DNA of 64,000 bases from an uncultured Lachnospiraceae bacterium (lineage in GTDB: Bacteria > Bacillota > Clostridia > Lachnospirales > Lachnospiraceae), in the NCBI GenBank assembly GCA_947625205.1, contig CANQNN010000001.1, positions 1 to 64,000 of the forward strand, given 5' to 3'. Shown piece by piece: positions 45,254 to 53,723 of the stretch; the stretch's first letter is position 1; each line of letters begins with the position of its first letter. Position numbers and translations under genes: made by a program. The notes beneath the pieces were generated by a model. That model ran no database searches. It was not told the origin of the DNA and was given only the letters and a program-made list of their open reading frames with translations.

Positions 45254-45300
45254 AATTCCCAATGTAAGATATGAAATTGTCTTAGGTTGGGAATTTTTTT
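45254..45300 (+). terminator. Terminator after coiled-coil gene
   Basis: AATTCCCAA (45254-45262) pairs with TTGGGAATT (45287-45295), followed by a T-run to 45300. The long loop contains the right inverted repeat. Confidence 0.8.
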
Positions 45301-45320
45301 GTTGGTTTGGCGGGAGAGAG

Positions 45321-46466
45321 ATGGAAAAGAAGAAAATCGTGCTGATTGGGCCGGTGTACCCGTATAAGAGTGGAATTTCGCATTATACAGGTTTGCTATA
45401 CAGGGCATTATGTAAAAAATATGATGTTACCATGGTTTCTTATAAATTTCAATATCCCAGGCTGTTATATAAAAAGGAGCAGAGAGATTATAGTAACGAT
45501 AACTTTAAGATTGAAAATACAAATTACTGGATTCATACGGCCAATCCTTTCAATTGGATGCAGACCGCTCAAAAGATTAAAAGGCTGCATCCCGATATGA
45601 TAATCATTCAGTGGTGGCATCCCTACTTTGCCCCCTGTTATTGGTGGATGTGCAGATTATTAAAACAAACAAAGATTTTGTTTGTTTGTCATAATGTATT
45701 TCCGCATGAAAGATTTCCTATGGACAGATTTTTGACAAAGACTGTCCTCAGACAAGGAAATTGTTATATCGTACAGTCTAAAAGTGATGCGGAGGATTTA
45801 CAGAAAATTATTGAAAAACCTGTGTTGAAACAGACAGTTCATCCTACTTACAATGCGTTTAAGATAGAGAATCTTTCAAGGGAAGAAGCAAGAAAAAGGT
45901 TATATATTGATGATAAGAAAAACGTATTGCTGTTTTTTGGCTTCATAAGGGAGTACAAAGGACTGTGTTATTTGCTGAAGGCAATGCCGGAGGTGACAAA
46001 AAGAATAGAAAGTGCGCTGCTTCTTGTAGTGGGAGATTTCGCCGGGGCAGAAGAAAAGCAGAGATACATGGATATGATACAGGAATATGGTATACAGGAA
46101 AATGTCAAAGTTTATGATGGTTATATTCCTGATAAAGAAGTGGAAAAGTTTTTTGCAGCCTGCAATGTAGTAGTGCTTCCCTATATCAGCGCAACACAAA
46201 GCGGAATAGTGCAGATCGCATATGGTTTTGAAAAGCCGGTGATTGTTACAAATGTAGGGGGATTGCCGGATGTGGTGGAAGACGGAAAGACGGGATATGT
46301 GGTGGAAGCCGGTAAGCCGGCAGCGTTGGCGGATGCAATCACCAATTACTTCAGGCAGAGCATGGAGAAGCAGTTCACCGAAAATGTCAGAAAGGAAGCC
46401 TATCGGTTTTCCTGGGACAGGATGGTGGAGGCGATAGATGAGTTGCTGGATGGAGAGTTAGCATGA
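45321..46466 (+). CDS. GT4 family glycosyltransferase
   Basis: This 381-residue cytosolic GT-B enzyme has an N-terminal acceptor domain (IGPVYPYKSGISHYTGLL) and a C-terminal nucleotide-sugar domain. The latter shows VLLFFGFIREYKGLCYLLKA, LLVVGDF and the EX7E-like region VVLPYISATQSGIVQIAYGFEKPVIVT, here with the usual first Glu replaced by Gln/Ser context. It adds a sugar during assembly of the surface glycan. It is the first gene of the AT-rich cluster, and its stop overlaps the next start (ATGA). Confidence 0.88.
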   Translation: MEKKKIVLIGPVYPYKSGISHYTGLLYRALCKKYDVTMVSYKFQYPRLLYKKEQRDYSNDNFKIENTNYWIHTANPFNWMQTAQKIKRLHPDMIIIQWWHPYFAPCYWWMCRLLKQTKILFVCHNVFPHERFPMDRFLTKTVLRQGNCYIVQSKSDAEDLQKIIEKPVLKQTVHPTYNAFKIENLSREEARKRLYIDDKKNVLLFFGFIREYKGLCYLLKAMPEVTKRIESALLLVVGDFAGAEEKQRYMDMIQEYGIQENVKVYDGYIPDKEVEKFFAACNVVVLPYISATQSGIVQIAYGFEKPVIVTNVGGLPDVVEDGKTGYVVEAGKPAALADAITNYFRQSMEKQFTENVRKEAYRFSWDRMVEAIDELLDGELA

Positions 46467-47611
46467 AAAAATCGGATTTATTTACGGTATTAATGCCCTA
46501 TTTGATGGGCTATAAAATGAATCGTTGGTTTGGAAGTGATCGTTTTCATCCCATGACTTTGACGTATTCTGTCACGGCGGCATGCCAGTCAAGATGTAAG
46601 ACATGCCAGATCGGCGCTATGTTTTGCCAAGATCCGACCAGACCTCAAAAAGATTTGAAATTGGATGAGATAGAGAAAATTTTCAAATCAATGAAGCCGG
46701 TCTATTTCTTTAACATGAGTGGCGGAGAACCATTTATGCGGGATGATCTGCCTCAAATCGTAGAATTGGCGTGCAAGTATCTGCGTCCCAGAGTTGTTCA
46801 TACACCAACCAATGCGATATTGTCTGATAAGATTGTGAAGAATACAGAGCAGATTATTCAGATTGTGCGCACATATGATGAATCTGTTCCGGTTACAGTG
46901 AAGCCATCCATAGATGGTGTAGGTGAAAAACATGATGCGATAAGAGGCGTAAAAGGCAATTTTAATTGTCTCTTAAAGACAATAGAAGGCTTAAAGAAAC
47001 TGGAAGAGAAATATGACAATTTCCATCTGGAATTGGGTACGGTGATTTCTAATTTTAATATTAATGATTTGGAAGAAATAGAAGACTTTGTACATTCTCT
47101 CGGTGTTGAGAGTTATCGAAATGAAGTCGCCGAGTGCCGGACGGAATTCTTTAATCTGACCGATCCAATCACGCCGCCCGCAGATATATATCAGAAACTG
47201 ATCAAAGATTTTGCGAAAAAAGTTGAAGAAAATATCGGCAAGAAGAAAAAACTGGCCAGAACAACAGAGGCCATGCGTGTTGTTTACTATAACATAGCCG
47301 GAAAGATATTGGCAGAGCAGCGGCAGGTGATTCCCTGTTATGCTGGGGTTTCCAATGTTCATATTAATTATGATGGCGGTGTATGGCCATGCTGCGTGCT
47401 TGGATATGATCAGGAGATGGGAAATCTCAGAGATTATGATTATGATTTTCAGAAATTATGGCATTCAAAAAAGGCAGACGAAGTCAGAAAATATATCAAA
47501 GGGAAAAATTGCGCCTGTCCGTTGGCAAATCAGGCGTACAGTAATGAATTGCTGCATTTTCCGACGCTTTGCAAGGCAGGGGTGAAAGCGATACAGTTTA
47601 GTTTAAAGTAG
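46463..47611 (+). CDS. Radical SAM protein with C-terminal Cys cluster (SPASM-like)
   Basis: This 382-residue protein has the [4Fe-4S]-AdoMet motif Cys41-x3-Cys45-x2-Cys48 (ACQSRCKTC) and the SGGEP segment near residue 90. A C-terminal set of cysteines (PCYAGVSN, GGVWPCCVLGYDQEMGN, NCACPLA) is spaced like an auxiliary-cluster SPASM/twitch domain. Such enzymes modify peptides, sugars or cofactors by radical chemistry. The substrate is unknown; the glycan cluster suggests a sugar or a lipid-linked intermediate. It overlaps the GT4 gene by four bases, so it belongs to that operon. Confidence 0.85.
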   Translation: MKKSDLFTVLMPYLMGYKMNRWFGSDRFHPMTLTYSVTAACQSRCKTCQIGAMFCQDPTRPQKDLKLDEIEKIFKSMKPVYFFNMSGGEPFMRDDLPQIVELACKYLRPRVVHTPTNAILSDKIVKNTEQIIQIVRTYDESVPVTVKPSIDGVGEKHDAIRGVKGNFNCLLKTIEGLKKLEEKYDNFHLELGTVISNFNINDLEEIEDFVHSLGVESYRNEVAECRTEFFNLTDPITPPADIYQKLIKDFAKKVEENIGKKKKLARTTEAMRVVYYNIAGKILAEQRQVIPCYAGVSNVHINYDGGVWPCCVLGYDQEMGNLRDYDYDFQKLWHSKKADEVRKYIKGKNCACPLANQAYSNELLHFPTLCKAGVKAIQFSLK

Positions 47612-47795
47612 CAAAAGTACATCAATCTTGTATTGTAGTAGGAGGAAAATTTATTCCATATTAGATAGAATATGGAAAAAGATTTTATATATTGGGAATA
47701 AGAAGTGGTTAAAAATAGAAGAAATATTCTGACTATAGATTGCAGTGTATTTTTGCCTTTTTAAGATAGAGGTGGGGAAAAGGGAGACGAAAATC
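47612..47795 (+). other. Non-coding gap in glycan cluster
   Basis: No gene is seen. An AGGAGGAAAA ribosome-like site at about 47640 has no usable start behind it. A 9-bp hairpin TTCCATATT...AATATGGAA follows at about 47656-47680. It may be a relic of a lost gene start. Confidence 0.35.
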
Positions 47796-48791
47796 ATGAG
47801 AGTATTAGTTACTGGAGCAACTGGATTTGTAGGGGTTCATCTGATAAGAAGACTTATTGCGGAAGGATATGAGGTGACGTGTTTAATACGTGATAGAAAT
47901 AAGGCGGAATCTGTCTTAAAGCAGTGTAAAGTGAAATTAATTGTTGGTGATGTAACAAAGCCGGAAACATTAAAAGGAATAGAACAGGGAGTAGAAATTG
48001 TGGTTCACTTAGCTGCGATGGGACATGTCAGTGCAGTAACCAAAGAAGCATATGAGTCTTTTGTTGCAGTCAATGAAAAAGGAACACAGAATCTAATAGA
48101 GCAATTTAAAAGCAGCTCATGTTTAAAGAAATTTATCCATTTTAGCAGTACGGCTGCAATGGGTCCGGTTGGTGTACCAATTATAAACGAAAAGTCTCGT
48201 CCGAATCCTATTACACCTTATCAGAAAAGTAAGTATAGAAGTGAACAAATATCGATAAAGGCTTATGAGGATTATTTATTTCCATCGATTGTATTTCGGC
48301 CATGTATGATTTATGGTAGTGGCGGATATGGTGAATTCTATAAATTCTGTAAATTGATGAAGAAGGGAATTTTCCCTAAAGTAGGGCGAGGACAAAATCT
48401 CACACCGCTTGTGCATGTAAATGATGTTGTTACTGCAACGCTTCTGGCAATACAAAAAGGAAATGTTGGTGAGATTTATATAATTGCTTCAGAAAAATCG
48501 CTTTCTATGGATGCTTTGCATACATATATTATGCAGGCAATGGAGTATAAAGCTCCATATATTTATGTGCCTTCGTATATTGCTTTGCTGGGTGCAGTTA
48601 TATTGGAGAAAACGAGTGTATTATTGAAGAAAGAACCTATTGTCAGTTATAGAAATATTAAATCTACAATCACTGACCGTACATTTGATATTTCAAAGGC
48701 CAAAAATGAATTAGGTTATAAACAGCAGATGCCATTTGAACAGGGAATTGCAGAAACTGTAAATTGGTATAAAATGCAGATGAAATTATAG
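47796..48791 (+). CDS. NAD-dependent epimerase/dehydratase (extended SDR)
   Basis: This 331-residue Rossmann protein has TGATGFVG (residues 6-13) for NAD(P), VVHLAAMGHVS, FSSTAAMGP and the Tyr-x3-Lys pair in TPYQKSKYR. ATG 47796 begins the standard MRVLVTGATGFVG. It probably epimerises, reduces or dehydrates a nucleotide sugar for the glycan; the exact reaction is not evident. The ribosome site is AGGGAGA. Confidence 0.88.
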   Translation: MRVLVTGATGFVGVHLIRRLIAEGYEVTCLIRDRNKAESVLKQCKVKLIVGDVTKPETLKGIEQGVEIVVHLAAMGHVSAVTKEAYESFVAVNEKGTQNLIEQFKSSSCLKKFIHFSSTAAMGPVGVPIINEKSRPNPITPYQKSKYRSEQISIKAYEDYLFPSIVFRPCMIYGSGGYGEFYKFCKLMKKGIFPKVGRGQNLTPLVHVNDVVTATLLAIQKGNVGEIYIIASEKSLSMDALHTYIMQAMEYKAPYIYVPSYIALLGAVILEKTSVLLKKEPIVSYRNIKSTITDRTFDISKAKNELGYKQQMPFEQGIAETVNWYKMQMKL

Positions 48792-48814
48792 TATCTTAGC
48801 GGAGAGAATTCAAG

Positions 48815-49536
48815 ATGAGTATTAAGTATGATGGTTTTAAAAAGGCCAATCTTTTGAGCGAAATTAAAGCCCATTTTGTCCTTCATGCCAGAAAAAAATT
48901 TATAGCGTGTTTTTGAAATATATGAATCCCAATGAGGAAAGTAAAATTCTTGACGCAGGGGTAGAACCTGAAAAAGGGATACCTGGTCAAAAGACATTAA
49001 CTAATAATTATTTTGAGGAAGTTTATCCCTATACTGATAAAATTACGGCTACCAGTATTGAAGCTGGAGGAAAAAGATTGGAAGAATGGTACAGTGGATT
49101 GACATTTGTATTGACAGAACCGTATAAAACGCCATTTGCAGATCGGGAATTTGACATTGTTTTCAGCAATGCTGTAGTAGAGCATACCGGCACAAGAGAG
49201 CAGCAAAAGGCATTTATTAGGGAATATTGCAGAGTAGTGAAAAAGTTTTTCTTTACTACGCCTAATCGTTGGTTCCCCATAGAACCGCATACAGCAATTC
49301 TGTTAATTCATTGGCTGCCGGCTAATTTATTCAGAAAAATGCTTACCTTATTAGGAAAAGGGTATCTTGCGGACGAACAGATATTGAATCTACTGTCTGC
49401 CAAAGATTTTATGAATTTATTCCCTAAGGAAAATATGAAAGTAGAATTATTTAAAGTAAGAACATTTGGAATAACATCCAATTTGATTGTCTGTGGGGAA
49501 TGGGTTGATAATGAACAAAAAGCATTGATCAGATAG
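48815..49536 (+). pseudogene. SAM-dependent methyltransferase, apparent frameshift
   Basis: A frame starting at ATG 48815 (after GGAGAG) reads MSIKYDGFKKANLLSEIKAH and stops at 48915, straight after five T (48910-48914). The rest of a class I methyltransferase continues one frame over: KILDAGVEP (motif I), ADREFDIVFSNAVVEHTG, then a long C-terminal part to 49536. One extra T would join them into a 240-residue protein. If real, the frameshift inactivates the gene; otherwise a GTG at 48907 without a ribosome site would have to serve. It probably methylates a sugar or a lipid carrier. Confidence 0.6.
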
Positions 49537-49589
49537 AATTTAGCATTGAAATATTAATAAAAATCATTCTTATTTCTAAGGAGAACTGC

Positions 49590-50489
49590 ATGACATTTGC
49601 TGTGGTTATTGTTACGTATAATCGATTAAACTTACTTAAAGAATGTATTCAAAATGTTGAAAAACAATCATTGAAATTTAATCATATTATCATTGTTGAT
49701 AATCATTCATCTGACGGGACATTAGAATATTTATCTTCGTTTAATGAAAATTTAAAATATAGAATCATTTTATTGGATGAGAACCGAGGCGGTGCATACG
49801 GGTTCTATGAGGGAATAAAATGTGCATTTGCCCTATTAGATGATTGGGTTCTGCTAATAGATGATGATGCAATGATTGAAAAGAATTATATTTTTAATAT
49901 TAATAAATATATTGATGAAAAAAAATGTTTAGCATATTCGGGAGTAGTAAAAACAAATGGGAATATTTATACAAGACATAGAACAAGATTAAAATATAAA
50001 AAATGTTATCAACTCTCAAATGTACCCATACAAGAATATGATGCTGATTATTTTTGGTGTGATTCAGCTACATTTTGTGGGTTATTAATTAACCGAAAAA
50101 TTATTGATTTAATTGGGTTCCCTAATAAAGATTATTTTATTTGGGAAGATGATGCAGAATATTGTTTAAGATTTAAGGATTATACATCAATAAAAAATAT
50201 TAACAGTGCAATTTTAAATCATAAGACTGATGCCACATTTGATGTTTTTAGCTGGAAAGCCTATTATGGAGCAAGAAATAATTTGGATATTTCGAAAAGA
50301 TATTATGGTTTGTTGGGAATAGGATATTGCTTATTGCGCATAGGAGGGCGAATTTTAGTGTATAGTCTAAAAGAAATACGGTATTTTCATTATAAAGGAA
50401 TTAGTGAAGTTTTTCGGTTACATAAAGATGCTATCAGAGATGGATTAAGTGGAAAATTAGGGAAAAATTGCAAATACTTACCTAAATAG
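49590..50489 (+). CDS. GT2 family glycosyltransferase (rhamnosyl/galactofuranosyl type)
   Basis: This 299-residue GT-A enzyme has VVIVTYNRLNLLKECI (nucleotide site), VDNHSSDGTLEYL, and the metal-binding LLIDDDAMIE at about residue 90. The later WEDDAEYCLRF serves as the acceptor and catalytic region. The layout matches GlfT2/RfbF-like transferases. It would add one sugar of the repeat unit. It follows AAGGAGAA and lies 53 bases after the methyltransferase frame. Confidence 0.88.
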   Translation: MTFAVVIVTYNRLNLLKECIQNVEKQSLKFNHIIIVDNHSSDGTLEYLSSFNENLKYRIILLDENRGGAYGFYEGIKCAFALLDDWVLLIDDDAMIEKNYIFNINKYIDEKKCLAYSGVVKTNGNIYTRHRTRLKYKKCYQLSNVPIQEYDADYFWCDSATFCGLLINRKIIDLIGFPNKDYFIWEDDAEYCLRFKDYTSIKNINSAILNHKTDATFDVFSWKAYYGARNNLDISKRYYGLLGIGYCLLRIGGRILVYSLKEIRYFHYKGISEVFRLHKDAIRDGLSGKLGKNCKYLPK

Positions 50490-50501
50490 AGGTTATATAT
50501 A

Positions 50502-52511
50502 ATGCAGAAAATGAAAACAATTATAAAAGGAACAATATTGTTTCAATATGTGCATCATTATATATGGTGTTTTAAGCGATATATGCGTGTGCAAAATCGT
50601 GAATATGGAAATTGGCAGTTTATATTCAGATATTTAAGGAATGCACATATTTTTATGGGAAAAAATAAATATAGAAAACTATTTAGCAGTGTAACATTAG
50701 AAGAACTTGATAGTAAGAAGTATAAACATTTTTATTATTCTATAGATCCTTTTAAAACAATAAAAAAAGTAAATCGCATGTTCGGGAATCTTACAATTGA
50801 TTATTCGTTTATTTTAAATTATTCGTTGAATGAGATGTTAAGTATGGATACTGAATGCGACAGGCGTGAAGTATTACAAGCTCTTGTTGGCTATAGTAAA
50901 AGAATTAGTAAAAAAATTTCAGACAGTCAAGTATTAAACAAAAATATTTTTCAGACTTATTTTGAACAGATTTGTGTAGAAAAAGCAAAAGGTTTTGCGG
51001 AAGCCCTTCAAAGAATTTTATTTATAAATCAATGTATATGGCAGTGTGGACACAGGCTTATCGGCCTAGGAAGACTGGATGCCTTGTTATATCCCTTTTA
51101 TGTAAAGGATAAAGAGGAAGGGAAATTGGATGATGCGACAGCAGAAATGTTATTAAAGGAATTTTTGGCTTTATTACATGAATATTATTGGTTTAAAGGG
51201 GATGTGCTAAGTGGGGATACAGGTCAAATAATAGTTTTGGGAGGCAGTGATACAAAAGGTAATTATCTTTATAACGAATTGACAGTTTTATTTATAAAAA
51301 TAATTGGAGATTTAATGCTTCCGGATCCAAAGATTCTTTTGCGAGTTAATAAGAACATTCCAAAGGAAATTATTGAATTGTCTTTAAATACTATTGAAAA
51401 GGGGCTTGGTGAACCTCTATTTGCAAATGATGATGTTATTGTAAAGAAGTTGATTAATTATGGATATAGTATAGATGATGCGTTGAATTATGTGACATCG
51501 GCATGCTGGGAGCCTTTTATAGAGGGAAAATCTTCCGAACAAAATAATGCTGGCAGTATCAATTATTTGTTACCATTGCAAAAATTATTAATAAAAGAAA
51601 ATCTTACCCTTATTAATAGTGCTGATGAACTGGAACAGAAATATTTGTTTTATTTAGAAAAATACGTATTAGAAGTACTCAATGCCTTAGAAAAATGTAA
51701 ATATCAGAAGGCTCCAATTCTTTCTGCTTTTATTAGAAGGAAAAATCAGGAAGATATTTCAAATAATGGGGCAATATATAGTGATTATGGATTGACAACG
51801 GTTGGGTTATCAAACGTAGTGAATTCAATCTTAAATATTAATAAAATAGTATTTCAAGAACAAAAATATACTTTGCAGGAGTTAGAAAAATATAGAAGGA
51901 AGAATTTTATTAATAATGAGAGATTATGTTTAATGCTGAAAGATATGGCAAAATGGTGGGGACATGATGACGGAGCAGCTTTAAAAGTGGCTAATCAAAT
52001 AATTAGTAAGGCAAATGAAGTAATTCTTGATTATAGCAAGGCAATAGAAAAAGGGATAAAAATCGGACTTAGTTCACCAGACTATATTACAGCGGGGAAA
52101 AGATGTGATGCTTCATACGATGGAAGAAAGAAAAAAGAACCTTTAGGAGTGCATATTTCTGCTTCATGTTCAATTGCATATACTGAATTGATTAATTTTG
52201 CTGCGTCTCTTAACACTGAGCGGGTAAATATCAATGGAAATGTTGTCGACATGATGATTAATCCGCTTATTATTAAAAATAACAGGGAGAAATTTGTAGA
52301 CTTTATTATCTTGGCAATTCAAAGAGGTTTTTATGAGATGCAGATGAATGTGGTTGCCAGTACAACTTTGATTGATGCTAAAAATAATCCGGCAAAATAT
52401 CCAGATTTAATTGTGAGAGTATGGGGATTTAGCGCATATTACAATGAGTTACCAGAAGAGTACAAGGATGTTTTAATAAAGAGGGCATTACAAAATGAAG
52501 GTGTTGCTTAG
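50502..52511 (+). CDS. Glycyl radical enzyme (PFL/dehydratase superfamily)
   Basis: This 669-residue protein has both hallmarks of the family. The first is an active-site Cys335 in TSACWEPF, with Glu337 two residues on, as in diol-dehydratase and choline-lyase types. The second is a C-terminal glycyl radical loop RVWGFSAYYNEL with Gly642. GLGRLDALLYPFY (188-200) is the usual substrate-channel segment. It is shorter at the N-terminus than pyruvate formate-lyase or CutC. The following overlapping gene encodes its activase. Placement inside a glycan cluster is unusual, and the substrate is unknown. A C-O or C-C cleavage on a small diol or sugar-linked group is an inference. Confidence 0.9.
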   Translation: MQKMKTIIKGTILFQYVHHYIWCFKRYMRVQNREYGNWQFIFRYLRNAHIFMGKNKYRKLFSSVTLEELDSKKYKHFYYSIDPFKTIKKVNRMFGNLTIDYSFILNYSLNEMLSMDTECDRREVLQALVGYSKRISKKISDSQVLNKNIFQTYFEQICVEKAKGFAEALQRILFINQCIWQCGHRLIGLGRLDALLYPFYVKDKEEGKLDDATAEMLLKEFLALLHEYYWFKGDVLSGDTGQIIVLGGSDTKGNYLYNELTVLFIKIIGDLMLPDPKILLRVNKNIPKEIIELSLNTIEKGLGEPLFANDDVIVKKLINYGYSIDDALNYVTSACWEPFIEGKSSEQNNAGSINYLLPLQKLLIKENLTLINSADELEQKYLFYLEKYVLEVLNALEKCKYQKAPILSAFIRRKNQEDISNNGAIYSDYGLTTVGLSNVVNSILNINKIVFQEQKYTLQELEKYRRKNFINNERLCLMLKDMAKWWGHDDGAALKVANQIISKANEVILDYSKAIEKGIKIGLSSPDYITAGKRCDASYDGRKKKEPLGVHISASCSIAYTELINFAASLNTERVNINGNVVDMMINPLIIKNNREKFVDFIILAIQRGFYEMQMNVVASTTLIDAKNNPAKYPDLIVRVWGFSAYYNELPEEYKDVLIKRALQNEGVA

Positions 52512-53259
52512 CAATATACAGAGGTTTTCTTTACAAGACGGGCCAGGAATACGGACTACAGTTTTTTTTAAAGGTTGCAATCTCAGATGCCCGTGGTGTT
52601 CAAATCCAGAGAATATATTGCCTTACATGGAAAAATATTTTGATGATGTTGGAGAAGAAAAACAGTTTGGTTTTGAATGTTCATTAGGTGATTTGAAAGA
52701 AGAAATACTTAGAGATCAAGTGTTTTATCAAGGAAAAGGTGGGGTAACTTATTCTGGCGGAGAAGCCCTCTTGCAAGTAGAGAATTTTATTTCATTAATA
52801 AAAGATTTGTCTCAGATGAAGATAAATCAATGTGTGGAAACTTCGCTGATGATTCCGACGAAAAATTTGACCATGATATTGCCTTATGTGGATGAATATA
52901 TTGTTGATGTTAAAATTTTAAATTCAGACGAGTGTAAAAAAATACAAGGAGATCTTCAAATATATTTAGAAAATCTAAGAATATTAAGGGCGCATAAAAA
53001 AGAATTTACATATAGATTTCCGATTGTAACAGGTTATACATATACAAAACAAAATATTGATGCGTTATTAGAGTTGTTAAAGAGTTATCCGCCAGTCAAA
53101 ATGGAAATATTCAATATTCATAATTTAGCTGAAAAGAAATATCAAATGCTTGGCAGAAGGGCTTTCAATAATAAAGAATTGCCAGATGAAATTTTAAGGA
53201 ATTTACAATTAAAAATTGAAAATATGGGAATTGAAGCATCTATTATAAAATATGCATAA
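52495..53259 (+). CDS. Glycyl radical enzyme activating protein (radical SAM)
   Basis: This 254-residue radical SAM activase of the PflA group has the family signature DGPGIRTTVFFKGCNLRCPW (15-34), with cluster Cys28, Cys32 and Cys35 (CxxxCxxC), then SGGE (87-90). The insert that carries two extra Fe-S clusters in dehydratase-type activases is reduced to about 25 residues with a single Cys62, so it resembles the short PFL activase. It should install the radical on Gly642 of the neighbouring enzyme under anoxic conditions. It overlaps that gene by 17 bp. Confidence 0.92.
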   Translation: MKVLLSNIQRFSLQDGPGIRTTVFFKGCNLRCPWCSNPENILPYMEKYFDDVGEEKQFGFECSLGDLKEEILRDQVFYQGKGGVTYSGGEALLQVENFISLIKDLSQMKINQCVETSLMIPTKNLTMILPYVDEYIVDVKILNSDECKKIQGDLQIYLENLRILRAHKKEFTYRFPIVTGYTYTKQNIDALLELLKSYPPVKMEIFNIHNLAEKKYQMLGRRAFNNKELPDEILRNLQLKIENMGIEASIIKYA

Positions 53260-53294
53260 ATGTTTGATTCTGTTCGGAGTGGAGGAGAAATAAA

Positions 53295-53723
53295 ATGCAA
53301 ATAATTAAGTATGCGTTTCAGCAGCATGGTGATCAGAGAGGGCAACTGATTGCTTTAGAGGAATGGAAAGATATCCCTTTTGAGATAAAACGGATTTATT
53401 ATATGTATAATACGAAGGATGGAGTTCGGAGAGGACTTCATGCTCATAAATCCCTAAAACAGATATTAATATGTGTAAGTGGGAAATGCAAAGTTTTATT
53501 AGATAACGGATCGGAAAAAAAGATTGTTTTTCTGGAAACACCTTATGAAGGTTTATACATTGATAATAATATTTGGAGGGAAATGTATGATTTTTCTCCG
53601 GATGCAGTTTTATTAGTATTGGCGTCAGATGTATACAAGGAAGAAGATTATATTCGTGATTATGATGAATTTTTAGATATGATAAAGAGGGAAAATAATG
53701 AAAAAAACGATAATATGTTGTAA
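53295..53723 (+). CDS. Sugar 3,4-ketoisomerase (FdtA/QdtA type cupin)
   Basis: This 142-residue single-domain cupin has the family segment GDQRGQLIALEE, IYYMYNTKDGVRRGLHAHKSLKQ (His-rich active site) and MYDFSPDAVLLVLASDVYKEEDYIRDYDEF. Relatives convert dTDP-4-keto-6-deoxyglucose to the 3-keto sugar, the step before 3-amination. The DegT aminotransferase at 58391 would do the next step, giving a dTDP-3-amino-3,6-dideoxyhexose (Fuc3N or Qui3N type). It follows GGAGGAG and overlaps the next gene by 26 bp. Confidence 0.88.
   Translation: MQIIKYAFQQHGDQRGQLIALEEWKDIPFEIKRIYYMYNTKDGVRRGLHAHKSLKQILICVSGKCKVLLDNGSEKKIVFLETPYEGLYIDNNIWREMYDFSPDAVLLVLASDVYKEEDYIRDYDEFLDMIKRENNEKNDNML

Larger units (their letters stand above)
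44720..45281 (+). repeat. 26-bp inverted repeats flanking a small gene
   Basis: The 26 bases at 44720-44745 are the reverse complement of 45256-45281 with one mismatch. The pair brackets the coiled-coil gene at 44941, and the right copy lies inside its terminator. The arrangement resembles ends of a small non-autonomous mobile element, or could allow inversion. No direct target duplication is obvious. Confidence 0.75.
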
